Positions 14,257-23,198 of a stretch of 43,432 bases of DNA are shown piece by piece (the stretch's first letter is position 1; the number at the start of each line of letters is the position of its first letter). The DNA lies in NCBI GenBank assembly GCA_964451715.1, contig CAYVIZ010000005.1, forward strand, positions 1 through 43,432, read 5' to 3'. This stretch comes from Tiamatella sp964451715. Its GTDB lineage: Archaea > Thermoproteota > Thermoprotei_A > Sulfolobales > Acidilobaceae. The translations under genes were made by a program, and so were the position numbers. Under the pieces are notes generated by a model, which was not told the origin of the DNA, made no database searches, and saw nothing but the letters and a program-made list of their open reading frames with translations.

Positions 14257-15090
14257 TTATAAAATTATAAAACAGAAGCGGACGTGTTCACCGAGTAAAT
14301 CACGTGCAGAGCCCTGGTTTACTCCTATTTCAGTGAAGCCGAAACTGTTTTCATATATCAGAAGCTCCCCTACGCCTACATCCGAGAACGTTTTTCCTAG
14401 CCTAACCTTATAGGTCTTGTCTGCCAGTACAAGGATTACTTCTTCTGTGTCTCGGAAGAACTCCTTGAAGTCTCTATATCTAACGCTAAGGGCGATATTA
14501 CCGAACTTGTCTATGTAGACCCGGCTATAGCAAATAGTATTCTCATGCAGCTGGTGATGGAATAATGTTAGAGGCACTAGTTTTCTGTGGTCAAGATGTT
14601 CCGGTGCGATTTCAGATGGACTTATACCTCGGGAGAGCATGGCTGCAGCGGGTGCAAACACATCACGCCCATGGAATGTTTTCGATATTTTCCAGGTGTT
14701 TCCTGTAATTCCACTCATAAGTTTAGATAGCTTGTTTAAGTCTATGGATCTTATTTCCACGGTTCCCGCTTTTTCACACCCCTTTACAACCGGGTAAACG
14801 ATGCCATTGTCTGGTGCTACAAAGTATCGGTCACAAAGCCTTGCTATTATGGGGAGTCTCTCGGTTCCCACGCCGGGATCTACCACTGTGACGAACAGTG
14901 TTTCCGGTGGAAAGTATCTAAAGGAGTTGTATAGGACGTATGCTCCGGCCATTACATCAAATGACGGGATGCCGTGTGTTAGATCTATTATTTCCGCCTC
15001 GGGGTTTATTCTTTTTATCACGGCCTTCATTATCCCTACATAAGGATCTGTATCACCGAAATCTGTCTCCAGCACTATGAGCCTCCTCAC
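14257..15090 (-). CDS. SAM hydroxide adenosyltransferase / SAM hydrolase family (DUF62)
   Basis: Homologue of fluorinase-fold enzymes that in archaea and bacteria hydrolyse S-adenosylmethionine to adenosine and methionine. The 277-residue product shows the family signatures: LETDFGDTDPYVGIMKAV (about 6-23, SAM-binding aspartate), IDLTHGIPSFDV, VTVVDPGVGT (about 88-97) and VAPDNGIVYPV (about 110-120), with the C-terminal beta-barrel domain from about 180 (YIDKFGNIALS). GTG 15090 was chosen because AGGGTG lies 6 nt upstream; a GTG three codons earlier (15099) is possible. It is divergent from gdhA. The biological role of SAM hydrolysis here is unknown. Confidence 0.87.
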   Translation of the reverse strand: MRRLIVLETDFGDTDPYVGIMKAVIKRINPEAEIIDLTHGIPSFDVMAGAYVLYNSFRYFPPETLFVTVVDPGVGTERLPIIARLCDRYFVAPDNGIVYPVVKGCEKAGTVEIRSIDLNKLSKLMSGITGNTWKISKTFHGRDVFAPAAAMLSRGISPSEIAPEHLDHRKLVPLTLFHHQLHENTICYSRVYIDKFGNIALSVRYRDFKEFFRDTEEVILVLADKTYKVRLGKTFSDVGVGELLIYENSFGFTEIGVNQGSARDLLGEHVRFCFIIL

Positions 15091-15204
15091 AGGTAGCACC
15101 CTTGTAATCCTATGTGAATACCCGTGTATATTGATTGTTATTATCGACTACTTACCGGGGTTTCCCCATTTATCCTAACATGACCAAATATACAAATGGA
15201 AACA

Positions 15205-15258
15205 TTTAAAAATGAATCCATGTAAATGCTTAACCCGAACCCACACAAAAAGGTGGAT
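15205..15258 (+). promoter_or_regulatory. gdhA promoter and ribosome-binding site
   Basis: The TATA element TTTAAAAA (15205-15212) is preceded by a purine-rich BRE-like GGAAAC. The predicted transcript start is near 15235. The ribosome site AGGTGGAT (15251-15258) lies 5 nt before the gdhA ATG. A near-consensus strong archaeal promoter. Confidence 0.7.
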
Positions 15259-15263
15259 ACAAT

Positions 15264-16529
15264 ATGAGTCACACACTACGAGACCCCTACGAGGAAGCCA
15301 AGAAGCAGTTAAAGGAGTCAATCGAAATACTCGGCCTCAGCGAGGAAGTATACGAAATACTCGCAGAGCCCGAGAGGCTTATCCGCGTAAGGATTCCCGT
15401 GAAAATGGATGACGGAACAGTAAAGGTCTTCACGGGCTGGAGGAGCCAGCATAATAGTGCTCTCGGCCCCTACAAGGGAGGTATAAGGTATCATCCTGAC
15501 GTGAACGAGCATGAGGTTATTGCGCTTTCCATGTGGATGACGTGGAAGAACAGCCTTGCACAGCTCCCCTACGGTGGAGGAAAGGGAGGCATAAAGGTTG
15601 ACCCCCACAAGCTGAGCCCCGGTGAGCTGGAGAGGCTTAGCAGGAAGTACTTTGAGAGAATAAGCAAGGTAGTCGGAATAGACGAGGATATCCCTGCTCC
15701 AGACGTGTACACGAATCCCCAGACAATGGCATGGTACATGGACGAGTACAGCAGGCTCAAGGGCTTCCATGCCTTCGGAGTTGTAACCGGTAAGCCCCTC
15801 CTGCTCGGAGGATTGTACACTAGGATAATAAGCACAGGTCATGGAACAGCAGTCGCTGCAGCCGAAGCCGCTAAGAAGGTCTTCGGAGGCGTTGAAGGCA
15901 AGACAGTTTCTATACAGGGATTCGGCAACGCTGGCCAGTTCGCGGCCAAGTCACTGGCTGAGATGGGGGCCATAATAGTAGCCGTCAGCGACAGTAAGGG
16001 AGGAGTATTCAACTCCAAAGGGTTAGATGTCGAGAAACTCTTCGAGGTAAAACAGAAGACAGGCTCCGTCATAAACTACCCTGATGCAGAGAAGAAGATA
16101 GGTACCATGGACCCGCTCTTCCTAGATGTTGACATATTGATACCCGCTGCACTAGAGAACCAGATAACATCAGAGAACGCTGACAAGGTTAAGGCTAAGA
16201 TAATAGCCGAAGCCGCAAATGGTCCCACTACGCCTGATGGAGAGGAGATACTAACGAAGAAGGGAATAGTAGTGGTTCCCGACATACTTGCCAATGCTGG
16301 AGGAGTAATAGTTAGCCACATAGAATGGGTAAACAACAGGATGGGCGGCTGGCTGAAGGAAGAGGAGGTAAAAGCCCGCCTCGAAGAGAAGATGACGAAC
16401 AACTTCCACGCAGTATGGGACTTCTGGCAGAACAAGCTAGACACAAGCAAGTACAACATGAGAGCAGCAGCCTATGCACTGGCTGTCCAGAGAGTATACG
16501 AGGCTATGAAACTTAGGGGTTGGATCTAA
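15264..16529 (+). CDS. gdhA: Glutamate dehydrogenase
   Basis: Oxidative deamination of glutamate to 2-oxoglutarate and ammonia (and the reverse), cytosolic, homohexameric in hyperthermophiles. The 421-residue product has the substrate domain with GPYKGGIRYHPDV (about 62-75) and the catalytic-lysine segment LPYGGGKGGIKVDP (about 100-113), followed by PAPDVYTN, and a Rossmann domain starting KTVSIQGFGNAGQFA (about 213, GxGxxG). The length matches archaeal GDH (about 420). It is monocistronic behind a strong promoter, followed by a pyrimidine-rich run. Together with the 2-oxoacid:ferredoxin oxidoreductase at 29-32 kb it fits amino-acid fermentation. The coenzyme preference (NAD or NADP) was not determined. 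Confidence 0.96.
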   Translation: MSHTLRDPYEEAKKQLKESIEILGLSEEVYEILAEPERLIRVRIPVKMDDGTVKVFTGWRSQHNSALGPYKGGIRYHPDVNEHEVIALSMWMTWKNSLAQLPYGGGKGGIKVDPHKLSPGELERLSRKYFERISKVVGIDEDIPAPDVYTNPQTMAWYMDEYSRLKGFHAFGVVTGKPLLLGGLYTRIISTGHGTAVAAAEAAKKVFGGVEGKTVSIQGFGNAGQFAAKSLAEMGAIIVAVSDSKGGVFNSKGLDVEKLFEVKQKTGSVINYPDAEKKIGTMDPLFLDVDILIPAALENQITSENADKVKAKIIAEAANGPTTPDGEEILTKKGIVVVPDILANAGGVIVSHIEWVNNRMGGWLKEEEVKARLEEKMTNNFHAVWDFWQNKLDTSKYNMRAAAYALAVQRVYEAMKLRGWI

Positions 16530-16531
16530 AC

Positions 16532-16570
16532 CCCCTCCTCTATTTCTTTCCCCTAATCCTCTCTAGTTTC
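16532..16570 (+). terminator. Pyrimidine-rich tract after gdhA
   Basis: Just after the gdhA stop the plus strand runs CCCCCTCCTCTATTTCTTTC and continues pyrimidine-rich to about 16570, a common archaeal termination context without a strong hairpin. The rest of the 260-nt gap to dnaG is AT-rich with a TATA element at about 16763-16770. Confidence 0.35.
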
Positions 16571-16762
16571 AGTGTTACCGTTTTCCACAAGTTATACTGT
16601 ACTCGTATTCTTTTATTGGAAGAATAAGCATCTACTATCAAGAATAATATCCTAGCATATCGTCTATCTCGTAGACAGCAATAATAAAATAGGGCTTAAT
16701 ACCCCAATCCTTTAACAGCACGGTGTAATAAGACGAGATACCGTGGAGTCACGCTTACGTAG

Positions 16763-16782
16763 TATATAATGTATCGGTGGTG
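16763..16782 (+). promoter_or_regulatory. dnaG TATA element and possible ribosome site
   Basis: TATATAAT (16763-16770) predicts transcription starting near 16790, the TTG start codon itself, so the mRNA may be leaderless; alternatively GGTGGTG (16776-16782), 7 nt before the TTG, acts as ribosome site if transcription starts earlier. Confidence 0.45.
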
Positions 16783-16789
16783 TGTGTCG

Positions 16790-18040
16790 TTGAAGTATGT
16801 CGTGAGGCTTAAGGTGGAAATCCATGGAAGAGTTGATAGGCACGATATTATAGGTGCTATATTCGGGCAGACGGAAGGATTGCTGGGCCCCGATTTCGAC
16901 TTGAGAGAGCTACAGGATAAAGGCCGTATAGGTAGGATAAAAGTAGACATAAAACACCAGGGCTCTAAGACTGTGGGAGAGATAGAGATACCGAGCAACC
17001 TCAGCAGGCCGGAAACAGCCGTTGTCGCCGCTATGATAGAAACAATTGATAAGGTCGGCCCATACGATGCCAAGATACAGTTGGTTGAGATAAAGGATCT
17101 CAGACTGGAGAAGCTGGAGCACATAGTGACCCGGGCTAAGGAAATACTCCAGAACTGGAAGGAGTCCTCCCCTGATACGAAGGAAATACTGAAGAAGATA
17201 ATGTCCCCGGAGAAGCCTCCTGAGGTCATCTACTATGGAGACGACCAGTTGCCCGCGGGTCCCGATGTGGATAAGGCCGACACAGTAATAATAGTCGAGG
17301 GTAGAGCCGACGTTATAAACTTGATGAAGTATGGTATACGTAACACTATAGCACTTGAGGGAGCTAAAGAGAAGATACCTGAGACTATTAAAGAGCTCGC
17401 CCGCAAGAAGACCACCATAGCCTTCGTGGACGGGGACCGTGGCGGCGAGCTGATACTCAAGACCCTCCTAAGCGAGGTAGACGTTGACTATGTTGCCCGT
17501 GCTCCTCCCGGCAAAGAGGTAGAAGACCTTACTGGTAAGGAGATAAACAGGGCTCTCAAAGATATAGTGCCGGCAGACCAGATGAGGAAGAAGCTAGGAA
17601 TAGAGAAGGAAGAGGCTGCCGAGAAGCCTCCCGAAAAAGAAGAGGCCGAAAAAGAAAAGGAGGAAAGGAGTGTTGAAGAGAAGGCTGAGAAGCCTGCACA
17701 GGCAGTGGAAGCCCAGAGAGAGGCTAAGGAGGGAGTTGAGACTCTCGCTATTCCTAAAGATGTCTTGGACAAGTTACCCGAGTTGAAGGGTACCTTGGAA
17801 GCCGTTCTCTATGATTCTGAGTGGAGAGAAGTAAAAAGGGTCCCCGTCAGGGATTTATTCAACGAGCTTTCTGGTATTGACCAGAAAATATTCGCCATAG
17901 TAATGGATGGAATAATAACCCAGAGGCTTCTAGACTTAGCGGCTGAGAAGGGCGTAAAATTGCTTATAGGTGTGAGGACGGGCAAGATAACAGTCCGTCC
18001 ACCTAATATACAGTTCTTCTCCTTCAGCGATCTCATATAA
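16790..18040 (+). CDS. dnaG: Archaeal DnaG-like primase / exosome component
   Basis: Toprim-domain protein that in archaea is a stable exosome subunit (poly(A)-specific RNA degradation) and has primase activity in vitro. The 416-residue product (TTG 16790) contains an N-terminal domain (KYVVRLKVEIHGRVDRHDIIGAIFGQTEGLLG), the Toprim motif TVIIVEGRADV with catalytic Glu (about 170) and the DxD pair in AFVDGDRGGEL (about 213), then a Lys/Glu/Ala-rich low-complexity linker (about 270-322), and a C-terminal domain (about 325-416). The linker is typical of this family but unusually charged here. It overlaps the convergent polB by 8 nt at the 3' end. Confidence 0.92.
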   Translation: MKYVVRLKVEIHGRVDRHDIIGAIFGQTEGLLGPDFDLRELQDKGRIGRIKVDIKHQGSKTVGEIEIPSNLSRPETAVVAAMIETIDKVGPYDAKIQLVEIKDLRLEKLEHIVTRAKEILQNWKESSPDTKEILKKIMSPEKPPEVIYYGDDQLPAGPDVDKADTVIIVEGRADVINLMKYGIRNTIALEGAKEKIPETIKELARKKTTIAFVDGDRGGELILKTLLSEVDVDYVARAPPGKEVEDLTGKEINRALKDIVPADQMRKKLGIEKEEAAEKPPEKEEAEKEKEERSVEEKAEKPAQAVEAQREAKEGVETLAIPKDVLDKLPELKGTLEAVLYDSEWREVKRVPVRDLFNELSGIDQKIFAIVMDGIITQRLLDLAAEKGVKLLIGVRTGKITVRPPNIQFFSFSDLI

Positions 18041-20429
18041 AGTCCAGCAGAGACCTCTGTCCAGCGGCACTCCTCTTCAATTTATTCTCAGTTACCCCTA
18101 AGGGCTGGAGAACCCTCATAGCAGCCGGGATTATCTGCTTGTCTATATAATACTCAACGTCTACTTCATCCTTACTGGCTAGAATATATGGTTTCACCCT
18201 CTCAGAGAGCTTCCCTCTCCCCCTAATCACTACGTACCCTATCTTCATACCAGGCACCACGTGATAACCAGCTTTCTCTAGCATTAGAGCCGCCCTGACA
18301 TGTGCTCCGTCAACCTTGTAGTCGCTCGGCCTCCTTGTAAGCGTCTTCCATATAACAAGCTTCTCCAAGTCTAAGACACGCTTCCTAAGCGACTCTACGA
18401 CACGGCGTACATAGTCTATGGCTTTGTCCACGTTGTTCTCCCTAAGCACGATCTCGAGGACCCTTATTTGAACCTCTTTGGCGAGTTCACACCAGTCTCC
18501 GCGGACCGCCTCAAGCCCCGTTACGTCTAAATGACCATCCATCGTAAGTCCAGCATACCTCTTCTTTGCCCCAGTAAACAATATCCTCCTGTATATCTTG
18601 TCTATCTTTATTTCAAGCCCCAGATCTTCCTCTATCTCCTTAATGAGGAGATCAACCTTCCCTGGATCATAGTCTACGAAGAGGCTGTCCGTATCCCCGT
18701 AGTATACCCTTAAACCTAGCTTTCTTGCTTTATCTATGGCGGATAAGATAAACTCTCTACCCCACGCAGTAACAGCCTCGGCACACTCTCTGCAATACCA
18801 TCTAGCCCCGCTCCACCCCATGTAGCCGTATACAGCGTTTGCCAACACCTTAATAGCCCGCTGCCTCTGATCCAGTAACAAGAATTCAGGACTGCCGAGT
18901 GCCACGTTTTTCAGCTTCTCTTTTATCTGACGCCGCCATTCGAGAAACCTCCTTAAAGTCAGCTTGAAGAAACCGTCAGGCTTCACCCTAAACTTATGGC
19001 CTACCTGGGGTGCCTCGAAAACCTCACGCGGCTCATAAGTCTCGCCTTGGCGTATTATAGTGTCAGGCCCTACATTATACTTGACCATGATGCTGGGATA
19101 CATACTTGCGAAGTCGAGTACAGCCACGTTTTCATGTATACCAGGCAAAGGCTTCAATACGAGTGCCCCTGTATAAGTTGACGGGGGCCGCTCAACCCGC
19201 TCGGGTACAAGTTCTCCTCTCTTGTAAGCCTCTCTTATAAGCCTCCATTCAAGTCTGAATCCTGTGCTCGCGGCCATCACGTGATCAAGCGGGATACCTG
19301 TGGTTATAGATAACTGAGCTCCGAATGGAAGGAACTTCTCCGCTAGACCTATAGTTGAGACGACATCGTCTAGAGCATATTTTACAAGTGTCCCGCGTTT
19401 ACCGGGGTCCTCCCAGTAGGAAGGTATCTTATACCATGGTATGAGGACACGCTCCTCCTTCTTCTTGACACCTAGGAAATCAGCTATCTCCTCTAAAGTC
19501 TTCAGTGTAGGTCCGGGAACCTCTTCCGCGAAATTGTATAAGTCGACGTTGAGTCTTCCGGGGACAGATACATGGCCATAAACACTGGTCTCAGGAGTGG
19601 AACCTTCGCGTCTACCGACATCTAGTTTAACCCCGAGCCTTGAAGCACGCTCCTTAAGATAGAGCCAGTCGAAATGGTCTTGGTTATAACCCACTATCAC
19701 ATCCGGGTCGAAATCTATTATGCGTCTAACAAACGCCTGAAGCAGCCCGGCCTCGCTGTATTCCCCTTGAACGAGAGCCTCACTCCGCCCCATGTTGTCT
19801 GCTAGAGAGATTATAATAACAGGATCCTTCTCAGGATTCGGTGATCCTTCTTTACTATATACCTCTATATCAAACCCTATCACACGTAGCCCCTCAAGAG
19901 GATCCTTCGAAGACCACTCATGGTATTCCCTCGGCTTTGACAATGCTTTATATACAGCATCGACACGATACCCGCTAGCCTCTGTTTTCTCAAGACTGGC
20001 CTCATACCATCTGAGAGGGTATAGGTTGTTGTCTATAAGGAACCTCATAGTATACCTTATGTCAGCCTCTAATACTCTCTCAACAAACCCTAGCTTAGCC
20101 ACTTCGCTACGGTATGTTCTTACATGGTCTGGAAGGAGGGTTTCTATTTTCAACGCGGTAACTTTGCGTCCAAAGAATCTCCTTTCAACCCTCTGGATAC
20201 TTGTAATAGGACTCCTAGGCTTTGAGAGGGCCTTTATTTGTTTCTCATAGTCTTCACTTAACTCGTCGTTTGTTACTGCGTAGAAATATGGTTTAAAGCC
20301 CTCGTAGAATATTAGGGCTCTTTCACCGTTATCCATGCGGGCCCATAAAAGTATTCTAGGGCGATTACCCACTATCTCATATGAAACATCGAGTATCTGG
20401 AATATTCTAGGCTCCAAAAGCCTCCCCAA
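18033..20429 (-). CDS. polB: Family B DNA polymerase with 3'-5' exonuclease
   Basis: Replicative or repair polymerase. The 798-residue product has the N-terminal domain (1-130, uracil-pocket region in related archaeal enzymes), exonuclease motif GFDIEVYSKEG (Asp187, Glu189), YNQDHFDW (Exo II) and YALDDV (Exo III), then polymerase motif A DFASMYPSIM (about 425), motif B VLANAVYGYMGW, motif C YGDTDSLF (catalytic Asp pair), and KKRYAGL. The C-terminus ends GQRSLLDFI, a PCNA-interacting (PIP) box. The sequence resembles crenarchaeal PolB3/Pol I-type enzymes more than the larger PolB1; this sub-typing is tentative. The start is TTG 20429 or TTG 20417 (four codons later). It is tail to tail with dnaG. 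Both catalytic centres appear intact. Confidence 0.95.
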   Translation of the reverse strand: MGRLLEPRIFQILDVSYEIVGNRPRILLWARMDNGERALIFYEGFKPYFYAVTNDELSEDYEKQIKALSKPRSPITSIQRVERRFFGRKVTALKIETLLPDHVRTYRSEVAKLGFVERVLEADIRYTMRFLIDNNLYPLRWYEASLEKTEASGYRVDAVYKALSKPREYHEWSSKDPLEGLRVIGFDIEVYSKEGSPNPEKDPVIIISLADNMGRSEALVQGEYSEAGLLQAFVRRIIDFDPDVIVGYNQDHFDWLYLKERASRLGVKLDVGRREGSTPETSVYGHVSVPGRLNVDLYNFAEEVPGPTLKTLEEIADFLGVKKKEERVLIPWYKIPSYWEDPGKRGTLVKYALDDVVSTIGLAEKFLPFGAQLSITTGIPLDHVMAASTGFRLEWRLIREAYKRGELVPERVERPPSTYTGALVLKPLPGIHENVAVLDFASMYPSIMVKYNVGPDTIIRQGETYEPREVFEAPQVGHKFRVKPDGFFKLTLRRFLEWRRQIKEKLKNVALGSPEFLLLDQRQRAIKVLANAVYGYMGWSGARWYCRECAEAVTAWGREFILSAIDKARKLGLRVYYGDTDSLFVDYDPGKVDLLIKEIEEDLGLEIKIDKIYRRILFTGAKKRYAGLTMDGHLDVTGLEAVRGDWCELAKEVQIRVLEIVLRENNVDKAIDYVRRVVESLRKRVLDLEKLVIWKTLTRRPSDYKVDGAHVRAALMLEKAGYHVVPGMKIGYVVIRGRGKLSERVKPYILASKDEVDVEYYIDKQIIPAAMRVLQPLGVTENKLKRSAAGQRSLLDFI

Positions 20430-20486
20430 TAAACTATATTATTACATGGGCAGTGTTAAAATTAGTAAACAAGGATCCGGAATCGT

Positions 20487-21575
20487 CTAACGCGTTATCC
20501 TGGCCTGGGAGAGCTCATTCAGCAGCTTAACTGCTTCACCGTCTGAAAGCAGTCTCTCCCTTATCGGGCTTAACAGTTCTATGAGAGCCTTTGCCGTGGC
20601 CTTCTTTAGGTCAGCCGGGTGCAGCTTCCCTGATAGGAAGTCTCTGGCCAGATCATTGTATGACTCGTATACAATTGTGCCCCCATACTTCTCCGGCCTC
20701 TCCACTGTGAGCGTGAATCCTTCTCTTGCAAATAGTATGTACTTGTTTATCTCGATTATAGGATTGAATTTCTCTTGTCTAGCCGGACAGTAGGCCTTCA
20801 TTATCTTCTTCTCAATATCTTCTGGCTGGTCGTGTATGAATATGCTCGACTCGGGCTTGGATTTACTCATCTTCAACTCAACAGCATGGGACTCGTCGTC
20901 TATCTCCTCAGGGTTCATCCGCCCTGCTCCCTGTAGCCCCGTTAGAAGGGGTGTGTGAACCGAAATAGGCTTCTTATAACCCAGCTTGGGAGCAGTATCG
21001 CGTGCCAGCATGTGTGCCTTCCTCTGATCAATGCCGCCTAGAGCTATGTCAAGATCCATATAGAATATGTCTGAGACCTGCATAGCAGGGTATATTAGTT
21101 TGGAGGAGTCAAGCTCCGCCTCACTGGCTTTTCTTCCCATTATGGTTAGACTCCTCTTTATTCTAGCTAGGCTATTCGCTTTTGCAACCCGTATAACTGT
21201 TTCCCAGTATTTCTTATCGCCGGCTAACTCCTCTGCATCCACGAATTCTATCCCGCTAACATCTACTCCTATAGCCTGCAGGACTTTCCTTATGAGCAGA
21301 GCGGCCCGCCGTATTTTCCTCATATCGCCTCCCAGCTTGTCGTTTATCATAGCGTGCCATGTGGCTTCCAGTATAACCCATTTAACCCCTGCTTTCAGCA
21401 TATCGTCAACTTTGAAGCTCCATATAAGCCATCCAATATGGAAGAAGCCGCTAGGCTCTATTCCTATGTACCCCTTGAGCTTCCTGCCCGTCTCTAGTGC
21501 TTCCCGGAGTTCCCTGGGATCCACGACTTCTACAGTATTACGTGTTATCAGCCTGTACCTCTCTTCGACATCCAT
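20487..21575 (-). CDS. tyrS: Tyrosyl-tRNA synthetase
   Basis: Class I synthetase charging tRNA-Tyr. The 362-residue product (ATG 21575) contains the HIGH-type motif PSGFFHIGW (about 44-52), LEATWHAMINDK, the tyrosine-pocket segment YPAMQVSDIFYMDLDIALGGIDQRKAHMLAR (about 160-190) and the KMSKS motif intact (about 236), with a short archaeal C-terminal domain. ATG 21575 was chosen because GGGTGA precedes it by about 7 nt; a GTG four codons upstream (21587) is part of that site. The start overlaps the preceding PP-loop ATPase gene by 38 nt, so the two are translationally coupled. Confidence 0.94.
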   Translation of the reverse strand: MDVEERYRLITRNTVEVVDPRELREALETGRKLKGYIGIEPSGFFHIGWLIWSFKVDDMLKAGVKWVILEATWHAMINDKLGGDMRKIRRAALLIRKVLQAIGVDVSGIEFVDAEELAGDKKYWETVIRVAKANSLARIKRSLTIMGRKASEAELDSSKLIYPAMQVSDIFYMDLDIALGGIDQRKAHMLARDTAPKLGYKKPISVHTPLLTGLQGAGRMNPEEIDDESHAVELKMSKSKPESSIFIHDQPEDIEKKIMKAYCPARQEKFNPIIEINKYILFAREGFTLTVERPEKYGGTIVYESYNDLARDFLSGKLHPADLKKATAKALIELLSPIRERLLSDGEAVKLLNELSQARITR

Positions 21576-22923
21576 TGAACCATTCACCCGTGATTCTTCT
21601 ATCGCATATTAGCTTCCTGAAAAATATATTTCCTATCAACCTCTTGCCTAGCCGGGATTTACTTATAACACGCAGCTCCCAGTCCCTCAGGCTGGGACAA
21701 ATGAAGCACCCTATCCTGTAGAAGCCGTAGTTATATAAGGGATTGAGGCCTATTCCGTGTGATATTAGATATAATTCTATTTGGACGCCTCCGAAGAGCT
21801 TTAAAGGAGACAGTAGAAGCCTACCATTATCTATTCTTCTAGGAGGCCTTTTCACCCTCAGCTTCGACTCAGCATCCCTGTCCCCGACCAGTACAACTAT
21901 CTTATCCCGCCTACCGCCGGCCACGCTACGTATACCCTTCTCCAGCGCTTCAAGCTTCATCCCTGTACACCACCTCTCTCCAAGCCGGGGCAGACCCCTC
22001 TGTAATATGGCTTTGTCTAAGCCGGCCTTAACGAGCGTATATTCTATGCCGAGCTTCCTCGACACATGCTCCAGGTATTCAAGGGTTTCCGGGAACTCTA
22101 CACCAGTATCAACGGATACAGCGTGCACCCTATCCTTTCCGAGGAGACGTGTAGCTGCTAACAGCATAGCCGTACTGTCTTTACCCCCGCTCCATGGGAC
22201 TATAACTAATGTATCCTCTTCTATGTTCTTTTCCAGGAACTCCCGTATGTATTTCTCCATTTCAACCAGGACGAGTCTATTGGCATCCAAGAGGTCCTCT
22301 AGGCCCGCATTACAAGTGGACGTATCCGGGGATGCTTCAACAACACTAGTTTCTGTATGCCCGAAGTGGAGTACCCCAATCTTATTACCACAAGCATCGT
22401 ATACCTCGTGTCGGCCTTCCTTTAGTTTATAAAATATGAACGGCGGCCTAAGCTCTCTCTTCATAAGCTGGGAAAGAATTATACCCCCAACCTCTGAGGT
22501 GACCAGGAAGTTATCCATTTCTGGCGTGTACCTTAAATCGAGTCCATGAACCGGATCATAGTATAGTCTTACTACTCCCTCCTTTACCGTTGCAGCCCCC
22601 CTCAAGAGGGCCCTGCCTATATCTATTGCATGGGATATCATTTCTATCCTAGCATTCCTAACCTCGCTCCTGTCCACAAGCACTAAAGCAGTGAACGGCC
22701 TAGGATCTAGGCTCTCAAAGCTAGACCTAAATACGCTATAGTCCCTTCTCCCTGATAATACGATCGTGAACGGCCTAATAGAGCTGTGCAGCTCCTCTGA
22801 AAGCGAATCACCCCTTAACCCGTGGAGGCTTGAGACACTTATCCCCCAGCCAGAATAGAACTTGTCTAAAGCCTTCTCTACAGCCCTCTTATCCTTTCTT
22901 CCTCTGACCAATATCCTGAACAT
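21538..22923 (-). CDS. PAPS-reductase-like PP-loop ATPase
   Basis: N-type ATP pyrophosphatase domain of the PAPS reductase superfamily: IVPWSGGKDSTAML (PP-loop, Ser245-Ser250 region), VDTGVEFPETLEYL (about 278-292) and ERWCTGMKLEAL (about 326-337), the usual order. A C-terminal cysteine pair GCFICPSLRDWEL (about 412) is typical of the archaeal subgroup and may bind a metal or sulfur. The first 235 residues form a separate domain with no motif I can name (FTIVLSGRRDYSVF; IGRALLRGAATV). True sulfate reduction is unlikely without sulfate-assimilation neighbours; tRNA or cofactor thiolation is a more plausible but unproven role. Operon: membrane protein, this gene, tyrS. Confidence 0.8.
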   Translation of the reverse strand: MFRILVRGRKDKRAVEKALDKFYSGWGISVSSLHGLRGDSLSEELHSSIRPFTIVLSGRRDYSVFRSSFESLDPRPFTALVLVDRSEVRNARIEMISHAIDIGRALLRGAATVKEGVVRLYYDPVHGLDLRYTPEMDNFLVTSEVGGIILSQLMKRELRPPFIFYKLKEGRHEVYDACGNKIGVLHFGHTETSVVEASPDTSTCNAGLEDLLDANRLVLVEMEKYIREFLEKNIEEDTLVIVPWSGGKDSTAMLLAATRLLGKDRVHAVSVDTGVEFPETLEYLEHVSRKLGIEYTLVKAGLDKAILQRGLPRLGERWCTGMKLEALEKGIRSVAGGRRDKIVVLVGDRDAESKLRVKRPPRRIDNGRLLLSPLKLFGGVQIELYLISHGIGLNPLYNYGFYRIGCFICPSLRDWELRVISKSRLGKRLIGNIFFRKLICDRRITGEWFNGCRREVQADNT

Positions 22924-22930
22924 AGAAAAA

Positions 22931-23143
22931 CTAATCCCCCTTCAAGAGTGATGCTCCCAGAGAAGCGGCTGCCACGGCTATTATTGCCACCATGAGAGTT
23001 AACGTGGCCCTTATAACCTCAAAAGAAGTCTCCTCTCCTCTGTAATACATGATATAAGGATACAAGGTCAGGAGGAGAAACCCTATCAGTAGAAGGACTG
23101 TTCCAAGCAGCTTTACTTTAGCCTCCTTCCTCATCTCCGCCAT
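22931..23143 (-). CDS. Small two-helix membrane protein
   Basis: A 70-residue product from ATG 23143: charged N-terminus (MAEMRKEAKVK), transmembrane helix 1 (LLGTVLLLIGFLLLTLYPYIMY, about 12-33), polar loop (RGEETSFEVIR) and helix 2 (ATLTLMVAIIAVAAASLGASLL, about 45-66). No family recognised. ATG 23143 lies about 31 nt from the TATA-like element at 23170-23177, implying a leaderless mRNA; a longer frame to 23260 overlaps the divergent gene and is not supported. It ends 7 nt before the PP-loop gene, so it heads that operon. Confidence 0.6.
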   Translation of the reverse strand: MAEMRKEAKVKLLGTVLLLIGFLLLTLYPYIMYYRGEETSFEVIRATLTLMVAIIAVAAASLGASLLKGD

Positions 23144-23168
23144 CCCAAGGATTTTAGGAGGCAGCAAG

Positions 23169-23178
23169 GAATATTTAT
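23169..23178. promoter_or_regulatory. Symmetric TATA element between two divergent genes
   Basis: AATATTTATC on the plus strand (ATAAATATT on the minus) is centred about 25 nt before the plus-strand start ATG 23199 and about 31 nt before the minus-strand start ATG 23143. One TATA box may drive both genes, each with a leaderless or nearly leaderless transcript. Confidence 0.45.
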
Positions 23179-23198
23179 CATTGGTCCGGTGGAGCGGT

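Noticed and set aside
21743..22432. 229-codon open frame opposite the PP-loop gene, and similar long opposite-strand frames at 19792-20250, 29256-29771 and 42309-42785
   Set aside because: All lie opposite well-supported genes with intact family motifs, have low-complexity Ser/Pro/Arg-rich composition and no ribosome sites.
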